Origin: Karstenula rhodostoma CBS 690.94
Taxonomy: Eukaryota > Ascomycota > Dothideomycetes > Pleosporales > Didymosphaeriaceae
Direction of reading: 5' to 3'
Length of the DNA stretch: 64,000 bases
Assembly (NCBI GenBank): GCA_010093485.1
Contig: MU001509.1
Coordinates: 490,256 to 554,255, forward strand
Part shown: positions 1 to 12,648 of the stretch, piece after piece
How the letters are laid out: the number at the start of each line of letters is the position of its first letter
How positions within the stretch are numbered: the stretch's first letter is position 1
Program-made: the position numbers and the translations under genes
The notes under the pieces: model-generated
Databases searched by the model: none
The model's input: only the letters and a program-made list of their open reading frames with translations
What the model was told of the DNA's origin: nothing

Positions 1-300
1 TACTATAGTAATTAATTAAAGTAGTAAAGGATAGTACTATAATAAGGTATAAGGTAAAGAGAATATAATATAATAGTTAGTATAAGTAGTAATAAAAGTT
101 AGCTTAAGGTAGACCTATATATAATATCTAGACTAAAATATATATAGTAAACTATAGTAATTTAGCCTAATATTAAGATAAAGAAGTAATAATACTTAAA
201 TATAGTAATAAAATATACTAATAGAGGATAATTAATTAGAGGGTAGTAGATATAATATTACTTCTAGTAGTTATAGAGAATTATACTAAATTATTATATA
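1..300. repeat. Left LTR (partial)
   Basis: Aligns collinearly with about 8022-8345, with an offset of 8.03-8.04 kb and small indels. The left end lies outside the window, because the similarity already starts within the first twenty bases. Differences from the right copy are mostly A/T changes and short indels, consistent with long decay after RIP. Confidence 0.7.
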
Positions 301-3107
301 TAATATATAGGTTTTCTTATATATATTTTAACTATATTCTAATAGCTATATATAATAAAGATAATCTTATACTAGCTCTAAAAAGTATAAAAGCCCTTAA
401 TTAACTAAAGGTATAGTTTTTTAGCTATTTAGCCCTTATATTTAGCTATAGTACTTAGAATTCTCTAATAATTATAATAATATAGAAAGATCCCTAAAAC
501 TTAAAAATTATTATTAGGCTCTTATAAATAAGTAGTATAGGTAAGAGTACTAATCTAGAAAATACTAGAGCTAAGTTTAACTATACCTTTATAAAAATTT
601 ATAATTCTTTTTACTAACTTATTATAACTAGCTTAGTAGGATATATAATAAAATATAGTAAATAAGCTATTTTAGTAATATATAGTATATAGGTATATAG
701 TAACTATTAACTATATATAAATATATCTATTACCTACTATAATTTATAATTACTATACTTAAATAAGACTATTATTTTTTTTCTCCCTACTTATAATAAC
801 CTATACCTTCTCTACTACTTTATAATTACCTTAATAAATTATAACTATAGTACCTATACTTATAATACTAGGTAATATTAGTCTACTAGATCTAAATCTA
901 GCCTATATCTATATATTTTATAATCTTATTATAGAGTATAATAGTAAGGTAACCCTTAATATACTTATTAGAGTTCTTAACTATAATATATCTATATTTA
1001 ACTTTATATTTACTATAATTATAGAAATAATAGGCTTAGCTCTAGATATACTCTTCTACTTAAAGAGTTTAAATAAACTAGTAGCTATTATAGTAGTAAA
1101 GTATAAAATATATAATAATATAGAATATATAGAAGAGGTTATCCTTTTATAATAGTATAGAATTATATTAGAAGTTTTTAACTATCTATAATAAGTAGTC
1201 CTTTTAAATAAATAAAAGTATTAGGCTTATAGAGACCCTATAATAATACTAAAATATACTTATTTATTACCTCTAAAGTAATTAGTAACTAATAGTATAT
1301 ATAGAATAAAAGTATATTTATTTAATTACTAATATATAAAAAAAGATATATAAGTATAGCTTAGAGAGAACTAATCCTTCTAATTTAATAAAATTCTCCT
1401 TATAGTATATAATAGCTATAGCTAATAGTTTACTAACCCTATTATTTAACTATATACTAGAAATCTAATTTAGTTTCTAGATAATAAGAAACTTATCCTT
1501 TATAAAAAAAATTAAGTTAGTAGATTTACTTTTAAGGGTATAGAATATAATATACTTTAGATTAAAATATAGGAGATAATTAAGATATATAGCTATAAGC
1601 TATTTAATAGAATAGTATAATTAGAGTAGTAGTTCTAAAGTATAGTAAAAGATATATTTATTTTATTAGAAATATAGAGTTTTATTACTAATTAGACTAG
1701 TATACTAGAGGAGTTTAGTTAGGCTATATAGCTAGTTATAGTAGTTAATAAGGATAAAAATATAGATAATTAGTAATATCTAGATAGGGATACTAATATA
1801 TAAAAGAATAATAATAAGAATATAAAATTCTATTTTTTACTATAATTTATAGTATAGAGTCTTTATACTATATACTCTTATATAGTAATAGTATATAAAA
1901 GACTATAGCCTTTATACTCTTTTAATAAATAAAGTACTACTATATATATATCTAGTATAAGTAGATAAATATACTAGATATTATAATAAATTATACTAAA
2001 GAATTAACTTTATAAGATATAATAGTTTATTATAGCTTTTAGTAAGAGAACCTTATAGGTAAAGTATAACCTAGTAGTATAAAGATAACTATAAAATAGA
2101 ATATAAATATTATAAGTTATAATAATCTATTATACTATTTAGTAATTAAACCTAGTATAGATAGTATAGGATAGAAATATAAATATATATATAGTATAAA
2201 TAGAGAGGAATATAAGTAAAAGCTATTTAGTAAAAATATAAAATTATACTATATAATAAAGTAATTTATAGTAAAATAGTATAAAATATACTAGGTATTA
2301 TCTATTAGCTAAGGAGAGTAACTATATTAGTTTAAAGTAGATTAGGCTACTAAGCTAAGCTCGTGTAATAAATAAGGTAGAATAATAATAATAAAAAATT
2401 AATACTCCTCTTTTATACTATATAATCCTTATAATACTACTAATTTTTAATATACTATATAGGTATCTATAGCTATAGCGAAGTAAAGACTAACTATAAT
2501 AGTCTAAATTAAAAATATAGTAAAGTAGTATAAGTAGATAATAGTAGACTATCTATAATAAATATCTAAGGGTATTATAAGGAGTAGACTTTAACTATAA
2601 AAATAATAGGTTAGTATATAGGGTAAAATAGTATAATATACCTTCTATAAAACTTATAAAAATCTAATATTATTTAGTTATACCTCTTAAATAGATATTT
2701 ATAGGATAGTATATAATAAGGTACTTATTAAACTATAAATAAATAAGTAATTTAAAGTCTTCTAGGACTACCCTTATTTAATACTTTAGAATAAAAAAAA
2801 GGTAAAAGTTTAGTATAATAGAATTATACTTAGAATCTAAATAGTAGTAGTATAGGGTTTAAGGAATATATATAAAAATCTAATAATAAATATAGTAAGT
2901 AAAAAAAGAATTTAAAATTAGAGTATATTAACCTTACTATAAAATATATAATAGAAAAAATTAGTTAGCTTTTTTATAAGTACTAGTATAGCTAGTATAA
3001 CTAGATTTTATATACTCTATATTAATACTAATCTACTAATTTATATTTAAAATATCTAGTATACTTTTAGTAAGAATAGACTAAGTTTTTAGATATATAG
3101 TAAGAGA

Positions 3108-4390
3108 ATAGCCGGTGTTAGTTAGTTACCTCTTTAATTATTTATTTAGAATCCTTACTTTACTAAGTTAAGTTTATTTAATTACTATCTTTCCCTAGAA
3201 CTGGTTATTAAGATCTATTAAAAGCTACTAATTATAGCTAGATACTAGTTAACTTTATATTATAATCCTTATTACCTTATTTTACTATTAACGCGATACT
3301 AAGCTCCTATACTTAGTATTTTATAACTAAATATACTATATACCTCTAATACTCTACTTTTAAATACTAACTCTATATAGCTACTATTTCTATCCTTTAC
3401 CTTACCTTTTATCCTTTACCCTTTATATATCGCCCTACAGGCTCCGCGCTTAGGGCTTAGGATAGGATAGGACTTAGAACTTTACCTATACTACTATACC
3501 GCGTAGGATCTCCTATATCTAGTAAATACTCGCCTTACCTATTACCTCTACTATAAACTTTTTATTCTCTTTAGTCTCCTTTTTATTATTATAGTGATTT
3601 TATATACCTTATATCTCCTATTACTATAGTATATATCTATAGTTACTAGTTATTAAATATTATATTACTAGCTAATCTAGCTTATATAGTATAAGTACTT
3701 CCTTTATACCTATATATATAACTTTAGATCCTAGCTAGCTCTTAATTTTATAGATATCGCGATTCTTACCTATTATTACTATTATTATTTAAAATTCCTT
3801 ACTATACTCTATAGCTATATTATAGGTATTAGTTATTATTATTATCCCTAGATAGATAGTAGGGAATAGGTATATCTCTACCTATATAGGTTTATTAGTT
3901 AGGTTAATCCTAAGGTATAGGTAATATATTAGTAAGTCTAGAAATTATAAGTAGAGTATTACACTATTAAGTAGGATTTATATACTAGGGATAGGTATTT
4001 TACTTATATTCTTTTCTCTTTTTATATATATACTATTAATAACTAATAGAGTATAGGATAGGAGAAAGTAATATAGGTAGTAGTACTTACCTATATATAT
4101 TTTTCTTCTAGTCTTAATAAGAACTATCCTTTTTATCTATTAATAACTCTTTATTATTAGAATTCTTATATATTAGTAAGTACGCGCTAAGTCTATTTAG
4201 GGTTAGTATTATATTAGTCCTATTTTAGCTAGCTTAGCGCTATACCCTTTCTAGTTAGCCTATATATAGATACTAGGCGCGCCTTAGCCACTTTTTTAGT
4301 CCCCCTTTATTTATATATTAGTAAAGTATAACATGCCTTTTTATCCCCCCTACTTTATTAAGTTACTCTACCTTATAGTGAATCTCTATA
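3108..4390. mobile_element. Less-mutated insertion nested in the LTR element
   Basis: This ~1.28 kb stretch differs from its surroundings. It keeps several CG, CA and TG dinucleotides (near 3116, 3430-3460, 4180-4330) and C-rich tracts, whereas the flanks have almost none. It is bracketed by a 15-base direct repeat, atatatagtaagaga, at 3093-3107 and 4391-4405, which could be a target-site duplication. No coding frame survives and no terminal inverted repeat was seen. The motif is low-complexity, so chance cannot be excluded. A later insertion that went through fewer RIP cycles is the simplest reading. Confidence 0.45.
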
Positions 4391-7300
4391 ATATATAGTA
4401 AGAGATTAAAAATCTTCTCTATTTAGTTTTTATCTTTTATCTAATATAACTATATTCCTATAATAACTAGCTAAAAAGATAAAGAGGTTAGATTAACTTT
4501 AATTATATTTAATATATTTAAGGATATTACCTATATAAACTTTATTATATTAGGTCTAGAGATAATATAATTTAATATATAGTTACCTAATACTTTAAAA
4601 CTAAAAAAGATTAGAACTACTACTATATTATAGACTAAGGTATAGTAACTACTAGCTAATAGAATATTAGAATAAAATATTATAGTAGCTTTCCTAAATA
4701 TTATACTAGAGGGTATATATATTTTTACCCTACTTCTATATAATATTATATTAATAAATCTACTAAATAAGACTCTTATTAAACTATATAATAAAATTTA
4801 AATATAAGGTATTAGAAATAATATAGACCCTACTAATAAAGCTATTAGTAACTATTATAATAAGGCTAGTAGTTAAGAAAGTAATAGTAGTATATAACTA
4901 GAGTAAAAAGGTAAAAGCTTAGTATTAATAAATAGAAATTTAGTATAAATTATAATAAACTAATACCTAATAGCCCTAGCCTATTAGTATAAAAGATATT
5001 ATCTAGTCTATCCTTTACTACTATTAATTTCTTAGATACTAAGTAAAGGTAATAAAAACTATCTAAAAATTTATATAGTAATAATAAGTTATTAAGTTTA
5101 TACTCTAATATACTAACTTATAACTTAAGGATAAGTTTATAAACCCCTAGTAATTATATAATAAGTATAAACTATTTATCTCTATAAATATTACTATTAC
5201 TATATATAACTTTACTATATAATTTAATACTAGTAGATATAAATAAAGTAAAGGTAGTTATAAAGGTAGATAGAATAAACCTATTTACTAGTAGTAAAGT
5301 CTAGAATATAGAATTTAAATAAAGTTTAATATAAAAATAATTAGAGGAACTTAAATATATATTATAATAAGTTACTATAAATTTATACCCTATTAGAACT
5401 ATATTAATAACTATATATAAAATAAATACTACTATTAATACTAAACTTAGCTAGATATATATTTAAATAATTATAGAGTTATATTTTATAATAGCTAATA
5501 TATTTATATTTAATAAAAATATACTTATAATATTCTATAAACTAATCTTATTCCCCTTAATATAGGGTTTTATATCTAGAGTAGAAATATCTACCTACTA
5601 ATAAATAGTACTAGCTAAGATAGTTATTTAAATATTTAGAGGTAGTAGTAATAGATCTAGACTTAGTATAGAGAAGTTATACCTATATCTTCTAAATTTT
5701 ATTATAAAATACTAAATTATTTAATAATACCTTAGTATTTAGTAATATTAATAGGGCTTCCTAGTAAAGCCTTACCTATAAGAAGGCTAGAATAGTATTT
5801 ATCTAAGCTAAAATCTATACTTACTCTTTTATTTATACTTATTATATTTTTAAATATATATATATAAAATACTAATAGAATATAGTTAGCTCCTTATAGT
5901 TATAAATACTAGTAGTAGCTAGATAAATATTATACTAAGTCTATTATACTAGGCCTCTATAGTAGAATATAAAATATTATTATTCTACTTTATAATTAAA
6001 TATAAACTAATAAGATATATTATATATAATTAACTTAAAATATATTACTAGTAAAAGGTATAATAGGATAAAAAGAATATAGAGTATAAATAGCTATAAT
6101 AATATAGCTTATTTAAAAGTTTTATACTACTATCCCTATAAAAAGTAGTAAATATTATAGTCTTTTTAAAGCTCTCTAATAATAAGCTTACTATTATATA
6201 TATAAAACTATAGTATAGTAATTTAGTTAGTAGTATAAATAATAGTAAAAGTCTAAAGTAGATATATAATCTTTATAAATTTAAAAGAAGATCTATAGTA
6301 TAATATAAAGTAAATACTTATATAGAGTATAACTCTCCCTTAATAAAAATACTAAGTAATATAATATTCTAGAAATTAAATTTAAAAGTATAGATAGTCT
6401 ATATTTTACTTATACTATAAATTATATAATAGAGATTTAAGAAGATTAGGGCTATTATATTTATAGCTAACTATTATATAAATCTAAATAAGGCCCTAAT
6501 TAATATAGAAGATATTATATAAAATAAAGGCTATAATATCTACTTAATAAAGTCTAAAATATTTAAGGTTCTATATAAACTTTAGTATTAAAAAATAGTT
6601 TAAAATAATTTTAGTCTAACTATTTATTAGATTATATTAGATATTATATATAAAAATAGTACTAGAATCCTTATAAACTATTTTTTCTATTTTATAGTTT
6701 AGAAGTTTTAGTAACTTAGTAATATAAATAACTTCCTAAATAAAGTATATAAGGTAAAGTATATTAGTATTTTTTAATACCTTATTTATAAATATAATAT
6801 AGCTAAGTAAAAGACTATTAGTACTTAGAAATCTATAGAATAAAAGGTACTACTATACTTTTATAAAAAGCTATCTATAGTATTTACTATAATTTAAAAA
6901 GGTAATATATAAGTAGCTTATAATATAAAAAAGATAAACTAAATATATAATATATTTTAAAATCCTAAGTTTATTAAATATAATAAAATAATAGCTAATA
7001 TTATATAGATTCTATCTATTAAATATAATAAGTTTATAAAAAGATTTAATAGAAAATTTTTATTATAGACTACTAATATTAATCTTATCTAGTAAAATAT
7101 ATTTATTAAATATAATATAGTAAGTAGAGGAGTATTTTAAAATATAATTTAGATAATATAGAAAGAATAAGAGGACTATATTATAGTAAAAAAAAATAGA
7201 GTTATTAATATTAGTATATTAAAGTCCTATTATAACCTCTATATTATAAATACTTTACTATTACTAGTATAATTCTATAAAGAATATAATATTAATATTT

Positions 7301-8021
7301 ATACTAATAATCTTAACTTAGTTTATAAAAATATCTAAGCTTCCCTACTTTTTATATATTTTAATAAAGTAGTTAAAGGTAATATAAAATAGGTCTAGAT
7401 TAGAAAGTATATTTATAAAATAGAGAGGACTATAAAAAGTTAATAATTAAAACTTAGCCCTAATAGGAAGCCTTACTAAAATAAAATATTATTTAGAATT
7501 AAAATATCTATTATAGCCCTCCTTTATACTATTATAGGTATATTATATATTACTATAATTTATTATACTAATAATAATAGGATATCTAGAATCTACTATA
7601 TAGTATAGTAAATATAACTACTAAACTTTACTTTATAGACTAAGCTATAGATAGTAAAATAAATATTATATTTATTTATAATAGTTTTATATTTTTAGAG
7701 TAATAAATTATAGTTAATATATTTAATAATCTAAATAGTATACTAAGAATTATTATATCTAATACTAACTTATATACTAAAAGTATTAATCTAGTAGAAA
7801 TAAATATTATACTTATTAATTTACTACTATTAAAGATTAAAAAATTTAAATAATTTATCTAGAGACCTATATATATAAGGTAAAAAGAGCTAGAAATAAT
7901 TATTTTACTATTTTATAATATAGATAGCTAGATAGATATATATATAATAGAGTATAAATAATTTTTAGAGAAAATTAATAAGGTTATTATAAAGAATACT
8001 ATAGGTATAAATATTTCTAAA

Positions 8022-8345
8022 AAGGATAGTAATATAATAGCTAGTATAAGTAGTAAAAAATAGTACTAAACTAAAGTATAAGGTAAAAAGATTATAATAT
8101 AAATAAGAATATAAGTATTAATAATAAAAGTTATTTTAAAATAGAAATATATATTATAAGTAAAATATATATAATAAACTATAGTAATTTAAACTAATAT
8201 TAAAATAAAGAGCTAATAATATTAAGATATAGTATTAAAATATACTAGTAAAGATTAATTACTAACTAGAGACTATAGTAGTAGACTTTATAATCTTTTA
8301 GGCTATAGTAATTATAGTAAATTATACTAAATTATTATAAATTTA
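8022..8345. repeat. Right LTR
   Basis: Direct repeat of the first ~300 bases of the window. Its right edge is placed where the shared sequence stops, just before the TATATATTTA-rich simple repeat starting near 8340. The target-site duplication cannot be tested because the left element end is outside the window. Confidence 0.7.
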
Positions 8346-8460
8346 TTTATATATATTTATATATACTTATATATATTTATATAGTTAGTATATAGTTATA
8401 TATAGTTATATATATTTATATAGTTAGTATATATTTATATATATTTAATATACCTGTATA
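8340..8460. repeat. TATATATTTA simple-sequence tract
   Basis: Repeated blocks of tatatatttata and gttagtatatagttata in about 120 bases bridge the right LTR and normal-composition DNA. Probably slippage-expanded, RIP-derived sequence. Confidence 0.6.
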
Positions 8461-8482
8461 TACCTATATACACCTGCGCACT

Positions 8483-9174
8483 CTAGACAGTATAGGCACA
8501 AATGCGCACGAATGTGCACATCTGCGCAGCTCTCCTGAAAAACTTTTCGTGATGTGGTTTCAATGGAGAACCAACTGCCTGACCAAGCCAGTTGTAGAAC
8601 GCAACAGCGAAGTCGCGGGCAGCCGGTGATCTTTCTACCACCATACCTTGATACTGAACCTCCTCACCCAATTCCTCCCATACCGCGCCGTATATAGGCT
8701 CAAACGGCAACACATCAGCTTTCCATGCACTGCCAGCTCGCGAGCGGACGACAGCACTTATTCCGTTGCTAGCCAAAGTAGACGACGCTTTCTCAACGGA
8801 GCTCCCCTCGGAAATGCAGTCGTACACAAAGCGAACACCAACGTCATCCGTCATCCTCCGAATCTGCTCCGGCCAAGCCTCGTCGCAATAATCCACAAGA
8901 TAATCATACCCGAAGGGCTCCGACTTCAACATCCCCCACCGCGCCCTACTCGCCGCCCCGAACAGCCTCACCTTCTTTCCTGCAACCCCGCACTAATCCT
9001 CACCATCTGCGCAGCAAACAACCCCACCGAAGTCGACGCCCCGTAAATAAAGAAATCAATAGTATCAGGCAATTTTCCCTGCTCCAGCCCAACCCACGTC
9101 CACGCCGGATGCTCCCCCAGCACCCCCACCTTATCGTACCCAAACGGCGAGGGCAACCCCAGCCGGTACCACAC
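8483..9174 (-). pseudogene. Truncated, frameshifted zinc-type alcohol dehydrogenase / enoyl reductase (MDR family)
   Basis: Two minus-strand frames join into one medium-chain dehydrogenase/reductase of the fungal zinc-binding-dehydrogenase type. The upstream frame (8968-9174) has the substrate-domain end (RLGLPSPFGYDK, WTWVGLEQGK) and the start of the Rossmann fold (FFIYGASTSVGLFAAQMV). The downstream frame (8483-8971) continues with VRLFGAASRARWGMLKS, DYLVDYCDEAWPEQIR and RSPAARDFAVAFYNWLG. The join is a one-base deletion near the G run at about 8985. The N-terminal half is missing, and after LKPHHEK the C-terminus runs into unrelated sequence beside the AT-rich element, where family members normally continue for some 40 residues. 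A catalytically dead relic is the likely state. MDR family membership is recognised; the substrate cannot be inferred. Confidence 0.75.
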
Positions 9175-9390
9175 CTGTTGAACATGTCATTGCGAAGAGG
9201 TTCGTTGAACACTGAAGGCTAGTCCACAACATGCTCATGGTCTGGAACAGCGACGCATTAGCGGCAAAACCCGAAGAAACTGCGTCCGCGCTGGCGAACC
9301 CTGATTTCGAGGTTTCCAGTCTTTTCCCCCACCACGAGGCGAATCGGGTGCGCTACCAGCAACTTCATAAAATGTAAGTGTTATTATAGT

Positions 9391-10210
9391 GTGGCTATAA
9401 ACACCAGAACTAACAAAGCTTGTAGTCTGGATGATGTACTGCGTCGGAGATCTCGTAGCGTTACCCGGAGCGTCAGCGTTAGCCCGATACGCACACCATC
9501 TCCAACAACGGACAGGTCTTTCAAGCGGGCACGGCTGAGCAATCCTTTTAATAGGGCGCAAACCAATACTCCGACTCGATCCCGCGGTGCCAACCCGTTC
9601 GTCACGGATTCCGAGAAGTACACCACCATTACTCTGACTCCCAGCACACCTATCCCAGGTCACTTTCCTGTCGGATTGGATCACTCCGACAGAAGGGGCG
9701 TCTTGAATAGTGCAGGGGTCGAGTCGAGTGGTGGCTTCGGACATATGCGTTCGGGCGTACGAACTACCATGGAGCCAGAGCCTCGTACGTTTCGTGCTGA
9801 CAGTCACGGTGTCTTGGTACAACGACTAAAGTTCTTATAGACACTCCCACGCGTCCGCTCGAGTCTGCATCTACACAAACCTCCAGTAGTCACTCGTCTA
9901 GAAGCGCCCAAGAGCTCCAACCAGATACTGATGCTTGGTGGATACGTTACAATGCATACGTGCATACCAAGGCCAAGTGCTCTCCATGTGTGCAACTAGT
10001 CTAATACCAGCACAGGCAGAATCCCCGCCGAACTGCGCGATCACGTTCACGACGCGGTTCCTGAAGACTGCGATAGCCGCATGGATCGTCGTACCCGACC
10101 CATCCGAGGCTAAACATTCATCATTCGATGCACTCGACCAACGGAGTGTCCTCTCTCCGCATCCCCGGCGTCATGACTTCGTCTTTCGCGTCTACACGGC
10201 TTCGTCATAG
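9391..10210 (+). pseudogene. Decayed unrecognised ORFs, Ser/Thr/Arg-rich
   Basis: The plus frame 9391-9840 starts at a non-ATG codon and encodes a Ser/Thr/Pro/Arg-rich stretch (SRSVTRSVSVSPIRTPSP, FKRARLSNPFNRAQTNTP). It stops at 9838, but another frame continues with a similar composition (TPTRPLESASTQTSSS, then DAWWIRYNAYVHTKAK) to about 10007. A third open frame covers 9935-10210. The composition and frame hopping suggest a broken low-complexity protein gene rather than a working one. No family is recognised, and chance open frames in GC-balanced DNA cannot be ruled out. Confidence 0.25.
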
Positions 10211-10285
10211 CTTAGTACTAGTATTCGAAGTTTAAAGTTTATACTAAGGAAGCCTTGGCTTGTTTTCCTTTAGGCGACTGGGGTC

Positions 10286-10412
10286 TCTCAAGGGAAGGTG
10301 AAGACCGGCGATACAGTATTAGGTTAAGATTTTAACCTCGTATAGTAAGTAGCCTGAGTTACGCTAGGATCGACTATTATCTTACATCCCATCTCTATGT
10401 TCCCGTGATACT
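10286..10412 (+). repeat. Dispersed repeat, copy A
   Basis: About 125 bases that match 16915-17066 in order and orientation. Shared landmarks are gggaaggtgaa, gatacagtatta, aagattttaa, gtatagtaag and atgttccc. Differences include C-to-T changes such as ggcgata against ggtgata. Probably a relic of a transposable-element terminus. Confidence 0.7.
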
Positions 10413-10761
10413 GGGGTACACCGTAGGCCGCTTCGGTGCATCTCGCGTTTTATCGTTTGGCGGGCTGAACTTGAGAATCACAGTGGCAGCATCGGCGGTC
10501 GGCAGACTTCCCCCTCCCCCTCCCCTACATCCCGGTGCAAGAAAAACTCCCATCTCCACCCGTCATCACAACCCCGTGAAAGAAACCATGCTCACGTACG
10601 CATCCCGCGCAAAGCAACACAGCTCGAGTTCGTGACTCGTTCGTGACATGAAAAAAGCGAATCATAATAATTTTGGTATCTCAGTAAAACTCCCCCTCCC
10701 AATCCCATCCAAACCCTATAATACACAAGAAACCCCCCTTGCACGGCCCGCGCAGCACCAT

Positions 10762-11316
10762 CTAGTGGTGGTAATGCGGCTGCTGCTGCGGCTGCTGCGC
10801 ATAGTACATACCCTCATTCTTCCCCGGCTGGGGCTGCAAAAGATGCTTCGACTCCTCACGGTACGAGACCTCCTTCTCCTGCTGGGTCAAATCGCAGGGC
10901 GTGCAGCAGCAAGCGCACAAGCAGTCGCCGCAGCCGTTGCCCTTGAGGTGGTATTTTGCGCGGATGTCGCTGCGGTTCATCATGGGGAGGATGAAGGAGA
11001 TGCCTAAGCAGGCGAGACCGCAGAAGGCCATGCACTTTTGGGGGAGTGTTAGAAGGTTAAGTTGGGATGGGAAGAGGACGGGGGGAGGGGGCATACGGAG
11101 GAGTTGCAGCAGGAGTAGCCTTGCATGTTTCCGTCGTTCTTAGAGCGGTGGCGCGTTTTGCCGTATTGCATGCAGGGACACCACCAGGAGAGGCAGCCTT
11201 GGGTAGGGTTAGTAGGCTGCTGGTGGTGGTATCGAGGGGTAACACTTACAGGTGCCCATGGGGCTGCAGCAGCCCGAGCCGGAGTGGTGCCAGTCTTGCT
11301 TTTGGATGGTAGTCAT
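10762..11316 (-). CDS. PLAC8-family cysteine-rich protein
   Basis: Three exons (11316-11250, 11197-11097, 11034-10762) with clean GT-AG introns of 52 and 62 nt join in frame to 146 residues. The N-terminus has a tryptophan (QDWHHSGSGCCSP) followed by a Cys-rich block (CLSWWCPCMQYGKTRHR), as in PLAC8/Cys-rich domain proteins. A hydrophobic Cys-containing segment (CMAFCGLACLGISFILPMM) and a second cluster (GCGDCLCACCCTPCDLTQQ) follow, then a Gln/His-rich tail. Family members in fungi and plants are small membrane-associated proteins linked to metal resistance, Ca2+ flux or cell size. The start is the only ATG that gives the family's N-terminus, and the region upstream of it is unrelated. Family assignment is fairly sure; the role is inferred from relatives only. 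Confidence 0.85.
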
Positions 11317-12648
11317 GGCTGTTGAAGTGTAGGTTTCCGTTGGGACAAAATGATAGTTGAAACGGCGTAGAAAGGCGTGTGCGGGCTCCGACTCAGACTA
11401 TATAGTCTACTGGGCACAAAGTCTCACCGGAAGTCCGTCGTGCGCTCGGGCCTGGAGGTGGCTGTGGGACGGTGCAGGGGTGCGCGGTAAGCAGCGTCAA
11501 AGCCGTCGGTACGGGTGCACAACGGGTTGCGGAACGCTGGACAAAGGATAAGGGTAGAGATGTCACCAATGTGCACAATGTGAGAGTGGCCGCAAGCCGT
11601 GGTACTGCGCCGTTTATAAAGTTGTCGCAGCAGGAGGAGCAGGCGCAAGGCAACCTCTCGTAAATGGAAACATGGGGCACGGCTAAGGCGGAGAAGAGGC
11701 GCAATGGCCCAGTTGGAGGATAGCGCTGCCCAGCAATAGCATGCCTAACAGAAAGAAGGATCTGAGCTATACCCGAAGTGGGAATCGCAGTTGTTCGGAA
11801 TCCTCGGACGTTATCCCGGTGGGTCTGCGTTGGTGATTACGGGCCTGGTAGTGTGCTACACCGCCGCAGCTGAAAGGCAGCACTTGGATGATGCCGTTGT
11901 GTAGCCAATAAGCGGGTGTGCGTGGTCGCCTGGCAATTTTAATCCCCAGCCTTATGCTGCGCCGTGTATCGAGATGTGAGCAGAATGCTGTGGGGGCTAA
12001 GTGTTTGACTGAGGGTCCACAATGCTGGAAGGCCTCAAAAGCCAGTCCAAGATTCTGACCGAGAATGATGCATGACTTCATGAAGACGAGGACAGCGGAG
12101 CGAGCATGGTACGCTCACGCAGTGGAGATTATCTTGAATATATGGAGCATATTGTGTATGGACCAGCGTTGTCCACGTACAAAGGTACTGTGGTTGCAGC
12201 AGTAAGTTTGGGCAGTGGGGACTTCTTAGCCCCAAATATTAAGCTAAGTTTAACTATACTTAAAGGGGCTAAAGCCTTTCCCCTTATGGTATATCTTCCT
12301 CTTTTAGGGGTATCTTTACTATATTACACTATCCTTGCTCTGGAGGGCCTACTGCCTAAGCTTACTATTGTAACCACAGTAAACTCTCGCGCGTATCCAT
12401 TCCTTCGGGGGGCTGCTAAGCGACGTTCGCGCGACAATGCGAGAGACGGCAAGTAACAAGTTTCTTGCGAGCTTGTCCAAACGCTGTTGCTCCTTGCAGA
12501 CGGGTGTACATGGAATGGAGGACAGTTCACGAGGGCCGGCGACGAGAGGTGATTCTGCGGGGCTTTGCGGTGTGCCCGAAATAGAAGTCCGACGCCGGCG
12601 ATGTGCCTGCATTAGCGCCTTCGTGGTAAGCCGCCGCCGCCCTGCCCC
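11317..12648. other. Intergenic, no convincing gene
   Basis: About 1.3 kb upstream of the PLAC8 gene. Open frames here are short, start without support and overlap one another. The stretch 12220-12380 is AT-richer, with a small inverted repeat and RIP-like sequence, and is probably a transposon scrap. Confidence 0.6.
12226..12272. repeat. 47-bp hairpin-forming inverted repeat
   Basis: TTAGCCCC at 12226-12233 is the exact reverse complement of GGGGCTAA at 12265-12272, enclosing an AT-rich 31-base spacer. This could be a MITE remnant or simply a stem-loop. No target duplication is evident. Confidence 0.4.

Larger units (their letters stand above)
1..8345. mobile_element. RIP-degenerated LTR retrotransposon (5' end outside window)
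   Basis: About 8.3 kb of TA-dominated DNA with no usable reading frame in any of the six frames. The first ~300 bases recur near the end of the block (about 8022-8345) in the same orientation and order, which is the layout of two LTRs bounding a ~7.7 kb interior. Two blocks match exactly: aaactatagtaattta at 149-164 and 8176-8191, and a 20-base match at 279-298 and 8320-8339. CA and TG are almost absent in the lines checked, as expected when RIP has converted C to T on both strands. No gag or pol motif can be read, so the superfamily (Ty1/copia or Ty3/gypsy) is undetermined and the direction of transcription is unknown. The element touches a truncated dehydrogenase on its right side. Confidence 0.75.

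Noticed and set aside
1..8345. CRISPR arrays, telomeric repeats or rRNA genes
   Set aside because: No regularly spaced identical repeats, no TTAGGG runs and no rRNA-like sequence were seen here or elsewhere in the window.
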